From: Rutidosis leptorrhynchoides
Lineage: Eukaryota; Streptophyta; Magnoliopsida; Asterales; Asteraceae
Direction of reading: 5' to 3'
NCBI RefSeq assembly: GCF_046630445.1
Contig: NC_092340.1
Coordinates: 367,187,001 to 367,251,000, forward strand
Length of the DNA stretch: 64,000 nt
Shown: positions 37,118 through 47,645 of the stretch, one piece after another
Layout: the number at the start of each line of letters is the position of its first letter
Numbering within the stretch: position 1 is the stretch's first letter
The notes under the pieces: model-generated
Database searches by the model: none
The model's input: the letters and a program-made list of their open reading frames with translations, nothing else
Told to the model about the DNA's origin: nothing
Made by a program: the position numbers and the translations under genes

Positions 37118-37498
37118 TTAACGTCCATAGCGAGTGGGAGATCTCGATTCATGCGAAGACGTATCATCATCTCGACCGTTCGAAGCGGGAAAGCTCCACA
37201 CGTTCCTTTAGTACAACGTGATACGTTGGTTCTTCAGTTTGGCCTTTCCGACCATTCGTTCCTACACGGCTTCGGATCGAAATTCCTTGAAAAATTTCGT
37301 GACCTCGTCACCATACCACACGTCGGCGGCTTCGCAATCTACCATATCGCGTATAAAGCTTACTACTCGTGCTACGTCGAAGTCGGTAACGTATAGAGCT
37401 TCGAACGATTTTGTGAACCCGTCGTACCAAAATTGTCAGTTGTCGGAAAGTTTACCTTCGTGATGGACGTCGAGGTTGATCAAGCAACGATTGGCCAT
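37118..37498 (-). pseudogene. Unrecognised 127-codon ORF with three stops
   Basis: The minus-strand ATG at 37498 opens MANRCLINLDVHHEGKLSD; the frame continues through SFEALYVTDFDVARVVSF and DVWYGDEVTKFFKEF to TAA at 37118-37120, with internal TGA, TAG and TAA stops. GC content and codon use are clearly higher than the surroundings. I do not recognise the family. It lies in a repeat (36640-37800) with direct repeats of TTAAATCCTAAAATTACT at 37040-37100, so it may be cargo or a gene of a DNA transposon. Confidence 0.4.
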
Positions 37499-37587
37499 TT
37501 TTTGGATTTGAGAATTGTGGAAATGTGTTTGATTGTATAAAAATTGAGAGTAAAAAATGATTTTGTGTGTAAAAAATGGGATGGAAT

Positions 37588-37589
37588 GG

Positions 37590-37657
<68 letters not shown>
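37588..37657. repeat. (TA)n microsatellite
   Basis: About 33 TA units. Confidence 0.9.
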
Positions 37658-37660
<3 letters not shown>

Positions 37661-37864
37661 TATATTAAAAAAATAAATAAATAAAATTAGAAAATCTAAC
37701 GGCTCTATAGCCGTTGAAGACCACCAGGCCTATTAACGTCCGGGAACTAACGCCCGGGAACTGACGCCCGTTAAGTTCCGTCTATAGCCGTTGTTTTTTT
37801 TTTTTTTTTTATAACCTTTGATGGACTTCGATGTGGCGTACATAACCCCTCTTTTTTGTTAAAG

Positions 37865-38091
37865 CCTTTGTTTTCTGCGAATTCTTTTTATGGATGGCAC
37901 ATGAAGATCTGCAATTCAAAGTTGGACATTGATGCAAGTCCTGGCCCAGTACCAATAATAGAGTTGGGCCTGTTTGTTTTTGGGAAACAAAATGATGTTT
38001 TGTCGGAAAACTCAGCACCTTTAGCACGTACGTCAGAACTCTGCATATCCTTTTCAGTCAAACAAAAACTAGTTTCAAGGTTGACTTTTAG
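37865..38091 (+). CDS. Candidate internal exon, family unknown
   Basis: Open from an AG at 37863-37864 to a donor-like G|GTTAGT at 38092, with protein-like content (ASPGPVPIIELGLFVFGKQN, LARTSELCISFSVKQKL). It lies upstream of, and in the same orientation as, the ARF exons at 47646, separated by DNA made largely of transposons. It might be an earlier exon of that gene, but I see no ARF motif in it. Confidence 0.25.
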
Positions 38092-38540
38092 GTTAGTTCG
38101 TTTTATATTCCTTTCACATCATTTATTTGCTTTCGAATTAAATTAAAACTTGGGAAGAAAGCTAAACCTTTCTTACCCTCTGTTACTTTTACATTCGATT
38201 TCCACCTGCTGGCTTTCATCCCTTGTTTACTTCTATAATCACTGACGTATCACATGATATGTACGTACATGCACTTTCTATTCTGAAGATTATTGCTGAT
38301 TCGGCACTAAATGTGTGATTTTCTGTTTGTACATTAATCGAGGTACATAATTCGTAGTGATTTTGTACTTAGGGTTTCATTTTTGAATCAGTACTATTAA
38401 ATCATTGAGGTTTCAGGTTATTTGTAATTTCAACTATCTGTACGGTCAACACATGCACTTCGTACTATATTCCTATTTGTTGACCTAACTTCGTAGATTA
38501 TTACTTTGCAAATTGCGATTACCTTATGTATGTATATATG

Positions 38541-38950
38541 CAAGGTTGCAAAATTCGCTATTCGGAGATTAATCGGTCGGGACTTTAGAATGAGTAAGGA
38601 AATTCGGAGATTAATCGAGTATTAATCGGATTGTACTGTATACATTTAAATATTAAATTTTAAAAATTATATGTGTAAATATAGAGAAAAACTACAAATA
38701 TAAAAATAAACTTTAACATAATTGTCTAAAATTGTTCATTTTGCTCCAAAACAATAAAGTTCTAGTTAAATTCATGTTAAAATGTTAACCATATTTTAAT
38801 TTAACCGATTCTGGTTACCAAATTCGGTTTTGACTCATCAATTGACGTTAACCGTTTAATTAAACGGATTTTTAGAAATCGAAACGGATTGCTCTTAAAA
38901 ATGATTAATCGGAGATTAGTCGGCGAGTAATCGGGTTTTTTACAACACTG
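38541..38950. mobile_element. hAT-type MITE, 410 bp
   Basis: Imperfect terminal inverted repeats CAAGGTTGCAAAA / TTTTTACAACACTG, flanked by perfect 8-bp duplications TATATATG (38533-38540 and 38951-38958). Internal ATTAATCGGAGATT motifs are repeated. Non-coding. Confidence 0.75.
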
Positions 38951-39107
38951 TATATATGTACTATATATGTATATGTCTAAAATGTATATGTGCATGTAAT
39001 CAGTGGCAGATTTAGGAATGGTAGTCACTGGCGTCACGGGTTAAAACTTCAAAATCTTTTCTACTAGATGACTTATTTCAATGGTGTCACTCAACACTAT
39101 GTCTATG

Positions 39108-39656
39108 CCTGACAAACGGGTCAAGTTGGGTTGGTTTGGGTAACCGGTCAAAATGGTTTTGAGTTGAAATGGGTCATAGGTCAAACGGGTCAATTTTTTA
39201 AACGGGTCAAAATGGGTCATGTTGGGTAACGGGCCGAAACGGGTCACATGTCAGTTGGGTCAAATGGGTTATATCGCTTTTTTTACATTTATTACATTAT
39301 TTTAGTTATTATTATTCATTATATATACATAAGAACTATTAATATACATAATAAATGATATAATCATGAATGCTTTCACGAATTTTTTACGAATGAAACT
39401 TTTTGTGCTCGACCCATTTGACCCATTCACAAAATCCATTAGACCCACTTCTATTTCTTGATCTTTGAGTATTGATACCCATTAGACCCGTTCCTTCATT
39501 TTTTGTATAGGACTCAATAGTTTGGAGAGAATCCCATATGGATCTTTTTTTATGATTTGATTTACATTGTTAGGATTAATTTTTCTCAAGACCCAATTGA
39601 CCTGAAAGCTTGACCCATTTGACCTGAATTTGAGTGTATGGGTCACAATTGCCAGG
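39108..39656. mobile_element. Probable hAT-type MITE rich in GGGTCAAA motifs
   Basis: Ends CCTGACAAACGGGTCA and TGGGTCACAATTGCCAGG form a short inverted repeat (CCTGRCAA). The interior has many AACGGGTCAAAATGGGTCA-like motifs. The target duplication is unclear. Confidence 0.45.
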
Positions 39657-39929
39657 TCTACTCAACACTATCCAGTGGTGTCACTAGTTAAAACTTAAAA
39701 CCCTCAAAAATTTTCCACTACATTGCGTATTTCTGTGTTGTCCCGTGCTACCACTGACTCTATAATACATCCGCCCATGCGTGTAATGAATGGTAAGTGT
39801 TGTATATGTAAGTAGTGTTATGACTTGTAGTGGTATGGAGGAATAATTGTTCTGTTTGTTAGTTACATAGATGTAACTAGTTGTGGAGCCCTCGCTTCGC
39901 GTCGGGGCTCCGTTTTGAATGCGAGTTAA

Positions 39930-40850
39930 AAAAAAAAGTCTTAATCTATTTTGTAAAAAAAAAAAAAAATTCGACATAACATTGAAGGGTTGTTCCTTTT
40001 GTGAAAGTTGCTTCTTTTAGCGTTCGGGTTTTATTTTTTAAAAAAAAGTTAGTAAAGTGGGGGTTCGATTTGTATTTTAATAAAAGTTAGTGGGTTAAGT
40101 TTGTGAAATTTGAAAAAACTTTACGTATAAAGTGGGGGTTCGATTTGTATTTTAATAAAAGTTAAGGGGTTAAGTTTGTGAAAATTGAATATTAGTAAAA
40201 AAAAAAGTTAGTAAAGTGGGGGTTCGATTTATATTTTAATAAAAGTTAGGGGTTAAGCTTGTGAAATTTGGGGAAAAATATACGTATAAAGTGGGGGGTT
40301 CGATTTGTATTTTAATGAAAGTTAGGGGGTTAAGTTTGCGAAAAGTGGGGAAATGAATAGTACTATTCATTTCCACTTTACCTTTTAGATATAGGTATAT
40401 AATATAAAAAAAGTCTTGATTTATTTTGTAAAAAAGAATTTTTTTCGACATAACATTGAAGGGTTGTTCCTTTTGTGAAAGTTGCTTCTTTTAGCGTTCG
40501 GGTTTTATTTTAAAAAAAAAAGTTAGTAAAGTGGGGGTTCGATTTGTATTTTAATAAAAGTTAGTGGGTTAAGTTTGTGAAATTTGAAAAAACTTTACGT
40601 ATAAAGTGGGGTTCGATTTGTATTTTAATAAAAGTTAGGGGGTTAAGTTTGTGAAAATTGAATATTAGTAAAAAAAAAGTTAGTAAAGTGGGAGTTCGAT
40701 TTGTATTTTAATAAAAGTTAGGGGGTTAAGCTTGTGAAATTTGGGGAAAAATATACGTATAAAGTAGAGGGTTCGATTTGTATTTTAATGAAAGTTAGGG
40801 AATTAAGTTTGCGAAAAGTGAAAAAATGAATAGTACTATTCATTTTCACT
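39930..40850. repeat. Two-level tandem repeat
   Basis: A ~440-bp unit occurs twice. Within each, a ~100-bp motif containing GTGGGGGTTCGATTTGTATT and AAAAGTTAG is repeated four times. Confidence 0.8.
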
Positions 40851-40969
40851 TTATCTTTTATTTAGTTTATTCATTTCCACTTACCTTTTATTTAGTTTTT
40901 AGATATACGTATATAAGTACTATCCATTTTTTCACTTTTCCTTTTATTTAGTTTATTCATTTCCACTTT

Positions 40970-43900
40970 TTTTTTTTGAAAGGCAGAAGAAAAATTTTAT
41001 TGATAAGAAAAATTATACATTACAAGGGAGGCATGAGAGAGTGCCTCTAATATCAGCTACATTAGAAAACAAACACAAAATCACAAAAAACTAGCACAAT
41101 TAGGATCCATAGTTCCTAAAAGAACACGTTCGGGTTGATGAGCCATTGCGACCATATTATAGACTTTCCTCTCGAGCGTTTGGACAACCATTCGAACGAT
41201 TTGACTTGGATTTCGTTTAGTGTTACAGCTCCGTTTCCTTTTTCCTTTTTAAAAACTGTGAGGTTACGGTTTCTCCAAATTGTAAAAGCCGCTATCCATT
41301 CGATTCCTTGCCAGATTTTTGATTCGGTGTTTGTATTGGAGATGCGCGTGTTGCCCTTCAGCATGGTGTCGAAATTTAGAGTGGTTGGAGTCACGACATT
41401 GCACCAACGGAACAATCTGTTCCAAATGTCCTCCGCGAATGAGCAGTTGAATAAAATATGGTCGATCGTTTCTATTGTATTGCTACAAATTGGACATAGG
41501 ACCGTATGTAGGTCTATACCCCGTTTATCTAGCTCGATTAAAGTCGGTAATCGTCGTTGTACAGCCCTCCAGATAAACACTTCTATTTTCTTTGGCACGA
41601 GATTGTTTGTCATTGTAGCACTTGCGTTTGCTCCTCCCGATAGCACCTTCTCATTGATTAATTTTGTAAGATCCGAAGTACAGAAAACTCCTTTGCTATT
41701 TAAATTCCACATCCAGCCATCTTCTTGTTCACCATCTTCAATTGGAAACGGGAACTGTTGGAGTAATTGGACAAGATCATCGAGTTCACAGCTTGTTCTC
41801 CTAGTTGGTGTTCTACTCCAACTCCAAACGAATTCCCAGCCGTTTGGATTTTTGGTTACCCGCTCACTGATCGAACATGTTTGCTTCGTATCTAACCGAT
41901 ATAATCTACGAAACTGAACCGCTAGCGGGGCGTTGTTAATCCATACGTCATCCCAAAATCTAGTGTTGTCTCCGTTATGAATAACTCTGCTGAAAGAATT
42001 TAAAAAGTTGATTCCCAGGCCTTCTATGGTGATTCCAGCTTTTCGTATGCCATCCCAGGTAGTATGCCTGCTTCGAAAATTAAGTAAATCGTGAGAGCTT
42101 AACCCCCCTTCCCGCCCATACAGACTTTTGATAATTTTAACCCAATATGAATTGGGTTCTTTCTTGAAACGCCACCACCACTTCCCGAGTAGTGATAGAT
42201 TTTTTGCTTTGAGGGACCCTATATTTAACCCGCCCTTTTCGTAGGTTAATAGGGTCTTTTCCCATTTAACCCAGGGTATTTTAGACTTATCACTCGTCCC
42301 GCCCCAGAAAAAATTGCGTCTCATACCTTCAAGCGAATTGAGGACATTAGATGGTGCACGGAAGAGGGAGAATGCATACAACGGGAGGCTACTTAAAACC
42401 GACTTAATCAAAGTGAGACGACCACCGAAAGACATCAATTTCGATTTCCAATCCGCAAGTTTATTTTGCATCCTTTCGATTATAGCAGCCCATTCACTCG
42501 CTTTGGTCATTTTGTTACCAATTGGGAGGCCAAGGTATGTGAATGGTAGTGACCCGACTTGGCATCCGATGTACTCAGCCATATATTCAACTTGACGTGG
42601 TTGTACTCCAATACCATAAAGAAAGCTTTTTGAGAAATTGACTTTCAAGCCTGCAAAGATTTCGAAGCACTTTAGTATCTTGAATAGATTACCAATGTTT
42701 CTTTTATTCCATTCTCCGAAAAAAACGGTATCGTCGGCATATTGGAGGTGAGACAAGATAATGGAATCCGAACCGATTTTCAAGCCATTGAACATGTTTA
42801 GTGAGATTGCTTTCTTAGTTAGTGCATTCAGTGCCTCAACCGCAATGATGAACAAGTAGGGAGATAACGGGTCGCCTTGGCGTACGCCTCTATGAAGAGC
42901 AAATTCTTTGGTAGGAGATCCGTTGACGAGTATAGAAATCGATGCCGAGCTTAAACATGCTTCGATCCATGAACACCACTTATTACCAAAACCCATCAGC
43001 TTCATTATCATGGATAGGAATTCCCAATTAAGACTATCAAAAGCTTTCTCGAAGTCGGCTTTGAATAAGAGACCCTTATTCTTTTGTGATTTCAGATTCC
43101 AAATAGTTTCATTGGCTATGAGAATACCATCAAGTATATATCGACCTTTTAAAAACGCGCTTTGCTCCACACCAATTAATTTATGGACGACACGTTGCAA
43201 TCTAAGTGTGAGCATCTTCGATATGATCTTGTAGTAGCTTCCGATTAGACTTATCGGCCTATAGTCTCCAAGATTTAGAGGATCTCTTTTCTTGGGTATA
43301 AGCGTAAAGAAGGAAGCGTTACATCCATTGGATATGGTTCCATTAAGCCAAAACCATTCGACTGCCCTTATGAGGTCGTCTTTTACCAACCAAAAAAACT
43401 TCTTGTAAAAAAACATGTTAAATCCGTCCGGCCCCGGTGCCTTTGAAGAATCACAGCTTTTTATTGCCTCCCATAATTCTTCTTCAGTGAACGGTTTTTC
43501 CAGTAAAGCATTGTCCTCATCATTGATTCGACTTAAGGGGATACCAACTAGACTGTTGAAATCAGGTTGGCAATTCGGGTTTCTTTCAAACAGTTTCCTG
43601 TAGTAATCAAAAATAGTCGATTTGATGATATTAGGGTCCTCCTGCCACATACCGTTGATGAAAAGTCCTCTGATATTGGAGCTGTTATTTCGTCTTCGAA
43701 TGGAGGAGTGAAAAAAGGCAGTGTTTTCGTCCCCCTCAACGGCCCATTTTAATCGGGCCTTTTGTTTCAACATCTCTGCCTTTTCGCTTTCTTTTTGGAA
43801 CCAGGTAGACCTCGCATTCAACCAACAAGTTCTTTCTTCATCAGTTATGGAACCTGTATCTGCTTTTATCTCGAACTCAGTAGCCATTTTCTTCCATTTC

Positions 43901-46900
43901 TCAATCTCCATGTCAAGGCCACCGTATCGGTAGTTGCTCCATTTTCTTAATTCAATCTTAACGTTTTTCAACTTGTCTCGAAATCTACAATCTGGTCTTG
44001 ACGAGGTGACATTTTTGTTCCACGCATCAGTAATGATTGGTTCGACATCTTTCGTTTCCAGCCATGCGTTGAAGATTTTAAATGGCTTGGGTCCGAAATC
44101 AATGTATTTGTCGCGAAGAATTAAGGGGCAGTGATCTGATTTGTGTCTATCTAGGCATAGCGTGGAAACGTCTCCCCAATTATTCATAAAACATTCCGAT
44201 ACAAGAAATCGATCAATCTTGCTAAATTTAGTTCCATCGTCGCTAATTCTAGTAAAACGTTTGCCTACTATTGGGACATCGATCAAGTTGTTGTTGCTTA
44301 TGAAGTTGTTGAAAAAACTTGCTCTCCGAGCGTTGAAATCACAGTTAAGTCTCTCGTCCTCCGATCGTACCTCATTGAAGTCACCACCGATAACCCACTC
44401 GGCATTCGAAAAGGAAAGTAGATCCTCAAGACTATCCCAGAATTTCTTCTTGTCATCGTCTTTGTGCGGACCATAAACATTTACAATAATCGAGTCCATA
44501 GACTTTCCTTTCCATCTACCCTTAATTGCCAAGAAGAATTGTTTCTCCACTGCTTCGTTGACTTCAAAGATAAGAGGGTCCCAGATTAGCAGCATACCCC
44601 CTGCCTTTCCTATTTTTGGTTTTTGGATGTACTGGAAATTTGATGAACCCCAAATCTTTTCGATCCAACTATCATCAACAAGATTACGTTTACTTTCCTG
44701 GATTGCAACTATGTCAGGGTTCTCCTTGAGTCTCAACTTTCTAAACCAGTCTACCTTACTTTTACCCGATTTATCTTTCCCGAAGCCTCGAATGTTAAGA
44801 GTCATGATCTTCATTAAACAACATAAGGAAGCGAGAAGTGACCTGAAGTCATCAATGGGTACTTTCCTCCCATCTCAGTCCCAATTTGTTACCAAATTCA
44901 TTGAGACCCACACTGGCCGAAGATTCATGTGAGATGCTTATCTGGTGTTTAGAACTTTTTGAAGGTTTGGAGGTTTGGTTGGATTGGTTAGATTTGGAAG
45001 TTTGCTTGGAAAGGGATTTAGGGGTGATTTTTGTGCGGTTTCTAAATTGAATGAATTTAGAACACAAAGGATCGATACGTGGTTTGGGTTTTGAGGTTGA
45101 ACATTTTTTGGGAGTAGGTAGATGTTGACTGGAAGTGGAGTTGTGCGTAAGTGGGGGAATGGGGGTAATGGGATCACGAACACAGGTTGGTTTGGGAGGT
45201 TTGATGGGCTTGGAGCAATTGAATACATCCTCATGATTGGGCCTATTGGGCTTTAATCGGTTTTGGTTGGTAGTGGGATCAGTCATGGGAGCCTGGGTTG
45301 ATGGCACTTGAGTTTGTGTAATGGGAATATGAGAAAATTTTTCTTGCAAATTTAATGTTCTAATTGGACTGATCAAGTTATCCATGGGGTTATCAGGTTT
45401 ACCAATGGTTGGGCTATTGAGTAGGGGTGATGTGGTGGGGGGTATCGTCTTAGGGTTTGGATTAGATTTTGGGTTTATGAGACGGGATTTTGAGGTGTTG
45501 GTTGGAATATTTGGTTTATGACACTTGTTAGTAGGGTTTGGGGATTTTGGTGTGGCGTTTTTTGGTTGTGTCGTTTTTCGTTTTGGTTGCGATGTCTTTT
45601 GTTTTGGGGTTTGTTTTCGATTGGCGGTTAAGGTTTGTCTAGTTGGGGTGGTACGGTTATCGTCTTTGGGGACATCAGAGTTTAAAATTGGACTAAGAAG
45701 TGTTGAATTGATTGGGTTGATTGGGTGAATTGGGCTTGAATGCATTCTTGAATTGGGTTGTGCATTTTCATTAAAGATTGGGCTGGGTTGAGTTGGGTTT
45801 AATGGACTTGAAGGTTCTCCTGTATTGGGCTTTTGGGTAGGTGAAACGTGGGTTGGGTTACTAGGGTTAAGAGGATCAGCGTGAAATGAATCGTTACCTG
45901 GGGATGTGTAGGTGTGTGGCCCGATGCAGCCTTTCGACTTCGGTAAAGATGTTGCAGATTTGCTTTCATCTTTTTCTAGGGCAACATCCTTCTTGGGGAT
46001 CTCATCATCATTATTGTGGACACTGAAGTTTGCAGCAGTCCCCATGCACTTTGATGATTTGTCTTCTTCCATATTCCGATCAATCTTCACCGGAAACTCT
46101 GTCTCCGGTATAGAATCGGCATCCTCATCATCAGAACTAATATCTACACGCGAGTTATTGTCGGATTGCCAATCTTCGGAGAATTCTTCGCCATTAATAT
46201 CTAGTTCAGATATATCTCGAATTAGTTCCGTGATGTTCACATAAAAAATACCACTGTTTGTTTTGACCATAGCCGTTTCCTGAATTGGGACGTGTCCACG
46301 CACATTTACCAAAACTCTGCCTGAAGTTAGATTTTGATTTTTATCATTGATTGAACAATTTTCTAACTTTAAAATTCTACCCCACCATGCTGCAATTTTT
46401 TTGAATGTGGATTCATTCCAGTGGGTGGGTGGAACTCCAAATATGCTTAACCACGTTAGTCTACCAGGGCATGGTCGATTAGGTTTCCATGTACAAAGGT
46501 TTGGTATCCATCTTTTTATCCCATGTATATCATTAGAAAGGATGTTTTGTGCTGTTTCATGATTCTCAAGCATGATCATGACCTCAAGTCCGCCTAGGTA
46601 CTTGAGGGTGAAATCAGTTAAACCTTCTTCATGACATAGATCCTGGATGTGTTCTAATATGTCTATGTTGGGAACCTCACCAATTAGGGTTTTTGAATCG
46701 AAATTGGTTATGTTCTCATCATCAAGTAGGACAAGTCTCTCCTTGTTTGGTTTGGATTGGGGTGTGGTAGTGGAGATGTAGGGTTTGTGGGTGTGGTTGT
46801 GATTATTGGAGGTATGTTTTGGTCGATAGGTGTATTGTTGTGGGTGAAGGTGGTTGTGGGTTCGTTGGTTTGTGTGGTGAGGTGGAGGAGGATGACGTGT

Positions 46901-47535
46901 GTTAGTGTAGGAAGGTGGTGGTGGTGCCCGGCGCCGAGAGAGGTTGTGAGGTGTTTTGGGAATGGGATTGGGGTGCCATGGTGGTAGAGGTTGGTTATGG
47001 TGAGGAGGGTTGTGAGGGGTGTTTAGTGGAGGAAAGTCTTGAAGGTAGCGGTTCGGTTGCAGATTGGGTGAAGTATTCATGGTGGTATTGGCATAGTCAC
47101 CACGTGACTTTTTGTCTTCTCTGTGCTTTGCTTCTGTTTCATTTCTTGATTTATAGACTTTAAGATATAAATCTTTCAGTTTAAAAGATCTTAATCTTTC
47201 AGCGAATTTTTCTGGATTGCTGACGTCTTCATATCGTACGAATCCAAACTTCTGGCCACTGGGTAGTGTTCGTTTGGCCATGTAAATGTCATTGATTTTC
47301 CCATGTTGTTTGAAGAATCGCCATAATTCTGGGACATCCCATGAGGGTGGATAATTGTAAAACAAAAAAGATGTTATCTGTCTGCCGCCTGATCTATGAT
47401 TCCGTCTGAAGTAGCCGTCGCCGTTGTAGTCGCCTCTCGCCGCCGCCGTGCTCCTCTTGTTGCCGTTATTCGCTGCTCTCGAAATTCTCTCTCTCTCACC
47501 CACTCTTTCTCTCATTATACTTTTGGAAAAATCCA
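40970..47535 (-). mobile_element. L1-type LINE, both ORFs open
   Basis: Flanked by the 15-16 bp duplication ATTCATTTCCACTTT (40955-40969 and 47537-47551). A poly(T) on the plus strand at 40969-40977 is the A tail, so the element reads on the minus strand. ORF1 and ORF2 are both uninterrupted. The 5' edge coincides with the ORF1 start codon, so the 5' UTR with its internal promoter is missing; this copy is complete in protein terms but probably 5'-truncated. Confidence 0.9.
41116..44814 (-). CDS. LINE ORF2: endonuclease-reverse transcriptase
   Basis: 1232 codons, intact. It nicks the target and copies the LINE RNA by target-primed reverse transcription. The N-terminal APE-type endonuclease (residues ~1-240) shows LNIRGFG, AIQES, GGDFNEVRSEDER and SDHCP. 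Reverse transcriptase (~460-760) shows SKAPGPDGFNM, LIPKKRDPLNLGDYRPISL, FKADFEKAFDSLNW, GVRQGDPLSPYLF and the catalytic YADD (~692-695). The C-terminal zinc-finger-like region (zf-RVT; CPICSNTIETIDHILFNCSF, ~1130-1165) is typical of plant L1 elements. Starts 37 bp after ORF1 ends, so translation probably depends on reinitiation. All key residues seem present. Confidence 0.93.
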   Translation of the reverse strand: MKIMTLNIRGFGKDKSGKSKVDWFRKLRLKENPDIVAIQESKRNLVDDSWIEKIWGSSNFQYIQKPKIGKAGGMLLIWDPLIFEVNEAVEKQFFLAIKGRWKGKSMDSIIVNVYGPHKDDDKKKFWDSLEDLLSFSNAEWVIGGDFNEVRSEDERLNCDFNARRASFFNNFISNNNLIDVPIVGKRFTRISDDGTKFSKIDRFLVSECFMNNWGDVSTLCLDRHKSDHCPLILRDKYIDFGPKPFKIFNAWLETKDVEPIITDAWNKNVTSSRPDCRFRDKLKNVKIELRKWSNYRYGGLDMEIEKWKKMATEFEIKADTGSITDEERTCWLNARSTWFQKESEKAEMLKQKARLKWAVEGDENTAFFHSSIRRRNNSSNIRGLFINGMWQEDPNIIKSTIFDYYRKLFERNPNCQPDFNSLVGIPLSRINDEDNALLEKPFTEEELWEAIKSCDSSKAPGPDGFNMFFYKKFFWLVKDDLIRAVEWFWLNGTISNGCNASFFTLIPKKRDPLNLGDYRPISLIGSYYKIISKMLTLRLQRVVHKLIGVEQSAFLKGRYILDGILIANETIWNLKSQKNKGLLFKADFEKAFDSLNWEFLSMIMKLMGFGNKWCSWIEACLSSASISILVNGSPTKEFALHRGVRQGDPLSPYLFIIAVEALNALTKKAISLNMFNGLKIGSDSIILSHLQYADDTVFFGEWNKRNIGNLFKILKCFEIFAGLKVNFSKSFLYGIGVQPRQVEYMAEYIGCQVGSLPFTYLGLPIGNKMTKASEWAAIIERMQNKLADWKSKLMSFGGRLTLIKSVLSSLPLYAFSLFRAPSNVLNSLEGMRRNFFWGGTSDKSKIPWVKWEKTLLTYEKGGLNIGSLKAKNLSLLGKWWWRFKKEPNSYWVKIIKSLYGREGGLSSHDLLNFRSRHTTWDGIRKAGITIEGLGINFLNSFSRVIHNGDNTRFWDDVWINNAPLAVQFRRLYRLDTKQTCSISERVTKNPNGWEFVWSWSRTPTRRTSCELDDLVQLLQQFPFPIEDGEQEDGWMWNLNSKGVFCTSDLTKLINEKVLSGGANASATMTNNLVPKKIEVFIWRAVQRRLPTLIELDKRGIDLHTVLCPICSNTIETIDHILFNCSFAEDIWNRLFRWCNVVTPTTLNFDTMLKGNTRISNTNTESKIWQGIEWIAAFTIWRNRNLTVFKKEKGNGAVTLNEIQVKSFEWLSKRSRGKSIIWSQWLINPNVFF

Positions 47536-47536
47536 T
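44852..47536 (-). CDS. LINE ORF1: RNA-binding protein
   Basis: 894 residues from the ATG at 47536. It should coat LINE RNA and act as chaperone in the retrotransposition particle. Near the N-terminus is an RRM (residues ~55-130) with RNP2-like SFLFYNYP and RNP1-like KFGFVRY. A middle domain (~290-430; IKRWIPNLCTWKPNRPCPGR, LSIFGVPPTHWNE) resembles the DUF4283-like region of plant L1 ORF1. The last half is long, Pro/Thr/Asn/Ser-rich and basic at the end. No CCHC knuckle seen. A further in-frame ATG at 47542 lies in the flanking duplication. Confidence 0.88.
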   Translation of the reverse strand: MDFSKSIMRERVGERERISRAANNGNKRSTAAARGDYNGDGYFRRNHRSGGRQITSFLFYNYPPSWDVPELWRFFKQHGKINDIYMAKRTLPSGQKFGFVRYEDVSNPEKFAERLRSFKLKDLYLKVYKSRNETEAKHREDKKSRGDYANTTMNTSPNLQPNRYLQDFPPLNTPHNPPHHNQPLPPWHPNPIPKTPHNLSRRRAPPPPSYTNTRHPPPPHHTNQRTHNHLHPQQYTYRPKHTSNNHNHTHKPYISTTTPQSKPNKERLVLLDDENITNFDSKTLIGEVPNIDILEHIQDLCHEEGLTDFTLKYLGGLEVMIMLENHETAQNILSNDIHGIKRWIPNLCTWKPNRPCPGRLTWLSIFGVPPTHWNESTFKKIAAWWGRILKLENCSINDKNQNLTSGRVLVNVRGHVPIQETAMVKTNSGIFYVNITELIRDISELDINGEEFSEDWQSDNNSRVDISSDDEDADSIPETEFPVKIDRNMEEDKSSKCMGTAANFSVHNNDDEIPKKDVALEKDESKSATSLPKSKGCIGPHTYTSPGNDSFHADPLNPSNPTHVSPTQKPNTGEPSSPLNPTQPSPIFNENAQPNSRMHSSPIHPINPINSTLLSPILNSDVPKDDNRTTPTRQTLTANRKQTPKQKTSQPKRKTTQPKNATPKSPNPTNKCHKPNIPTNTSKSRLINPKSNPNPKTIPPTTSPLLNSPTIGKPDNPMDNLISPIRTLNLQEKFSHIPITQTQVPSTQAPMTDPTTNQNRLKPNRPNHEDVFNCSKPIKPPKPTCVRDPITPIPPLTHNSTSSQHLPTPKKCSTSKPKPRIDPLCSKFIQFRNRTKITPKSLSKQTSKSNQSNQTSKPSKSSKHQISISHESSASVGLNEFGNKLGLRWEESTH

Positions 47537-47645
47537 ATTCATTTCCACTTTACCTTTTATTTAGTTTTTAGATATAGGTATATAGTATATAATTTGATAC
47601 TGTCTGAATTTGCTACTATAATTTAACTGTTCACAACATTTACAG

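Larger units (their letters stand above)
39877..47585 (-). mobile_element. Probable non-autonomous Helitron, split by LINE
   Basis: On the minus strand the 3' end has stem GAGCCC/GGGCTC around GACGCGAAGCGA, then CACAA and CTAG (39877-39880), then T. The body is two large tandem copies (39930-40390, 40420-40850). The L1 at 40970-47535 lies inside it, and the remaining ~35 bp right of the LINE probably reach the 5' end near GATATAGG. The 5' TC end is a guess. Confidence 0.45.

Noticed and set aside
41135..41917. 260-codon plus-strand ORF opposite LINE ORF2, and several others at 42314-44932
   Set aside because: Antisense shadows of an intact, well-motifed ORF2.
45525..47163. Gly/Val/Trp-rich plus-strand ORFs opposite LINE ORF1
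   Set aside because: Antisense of Pro/Asn/Thr-rich ORF1 codons.
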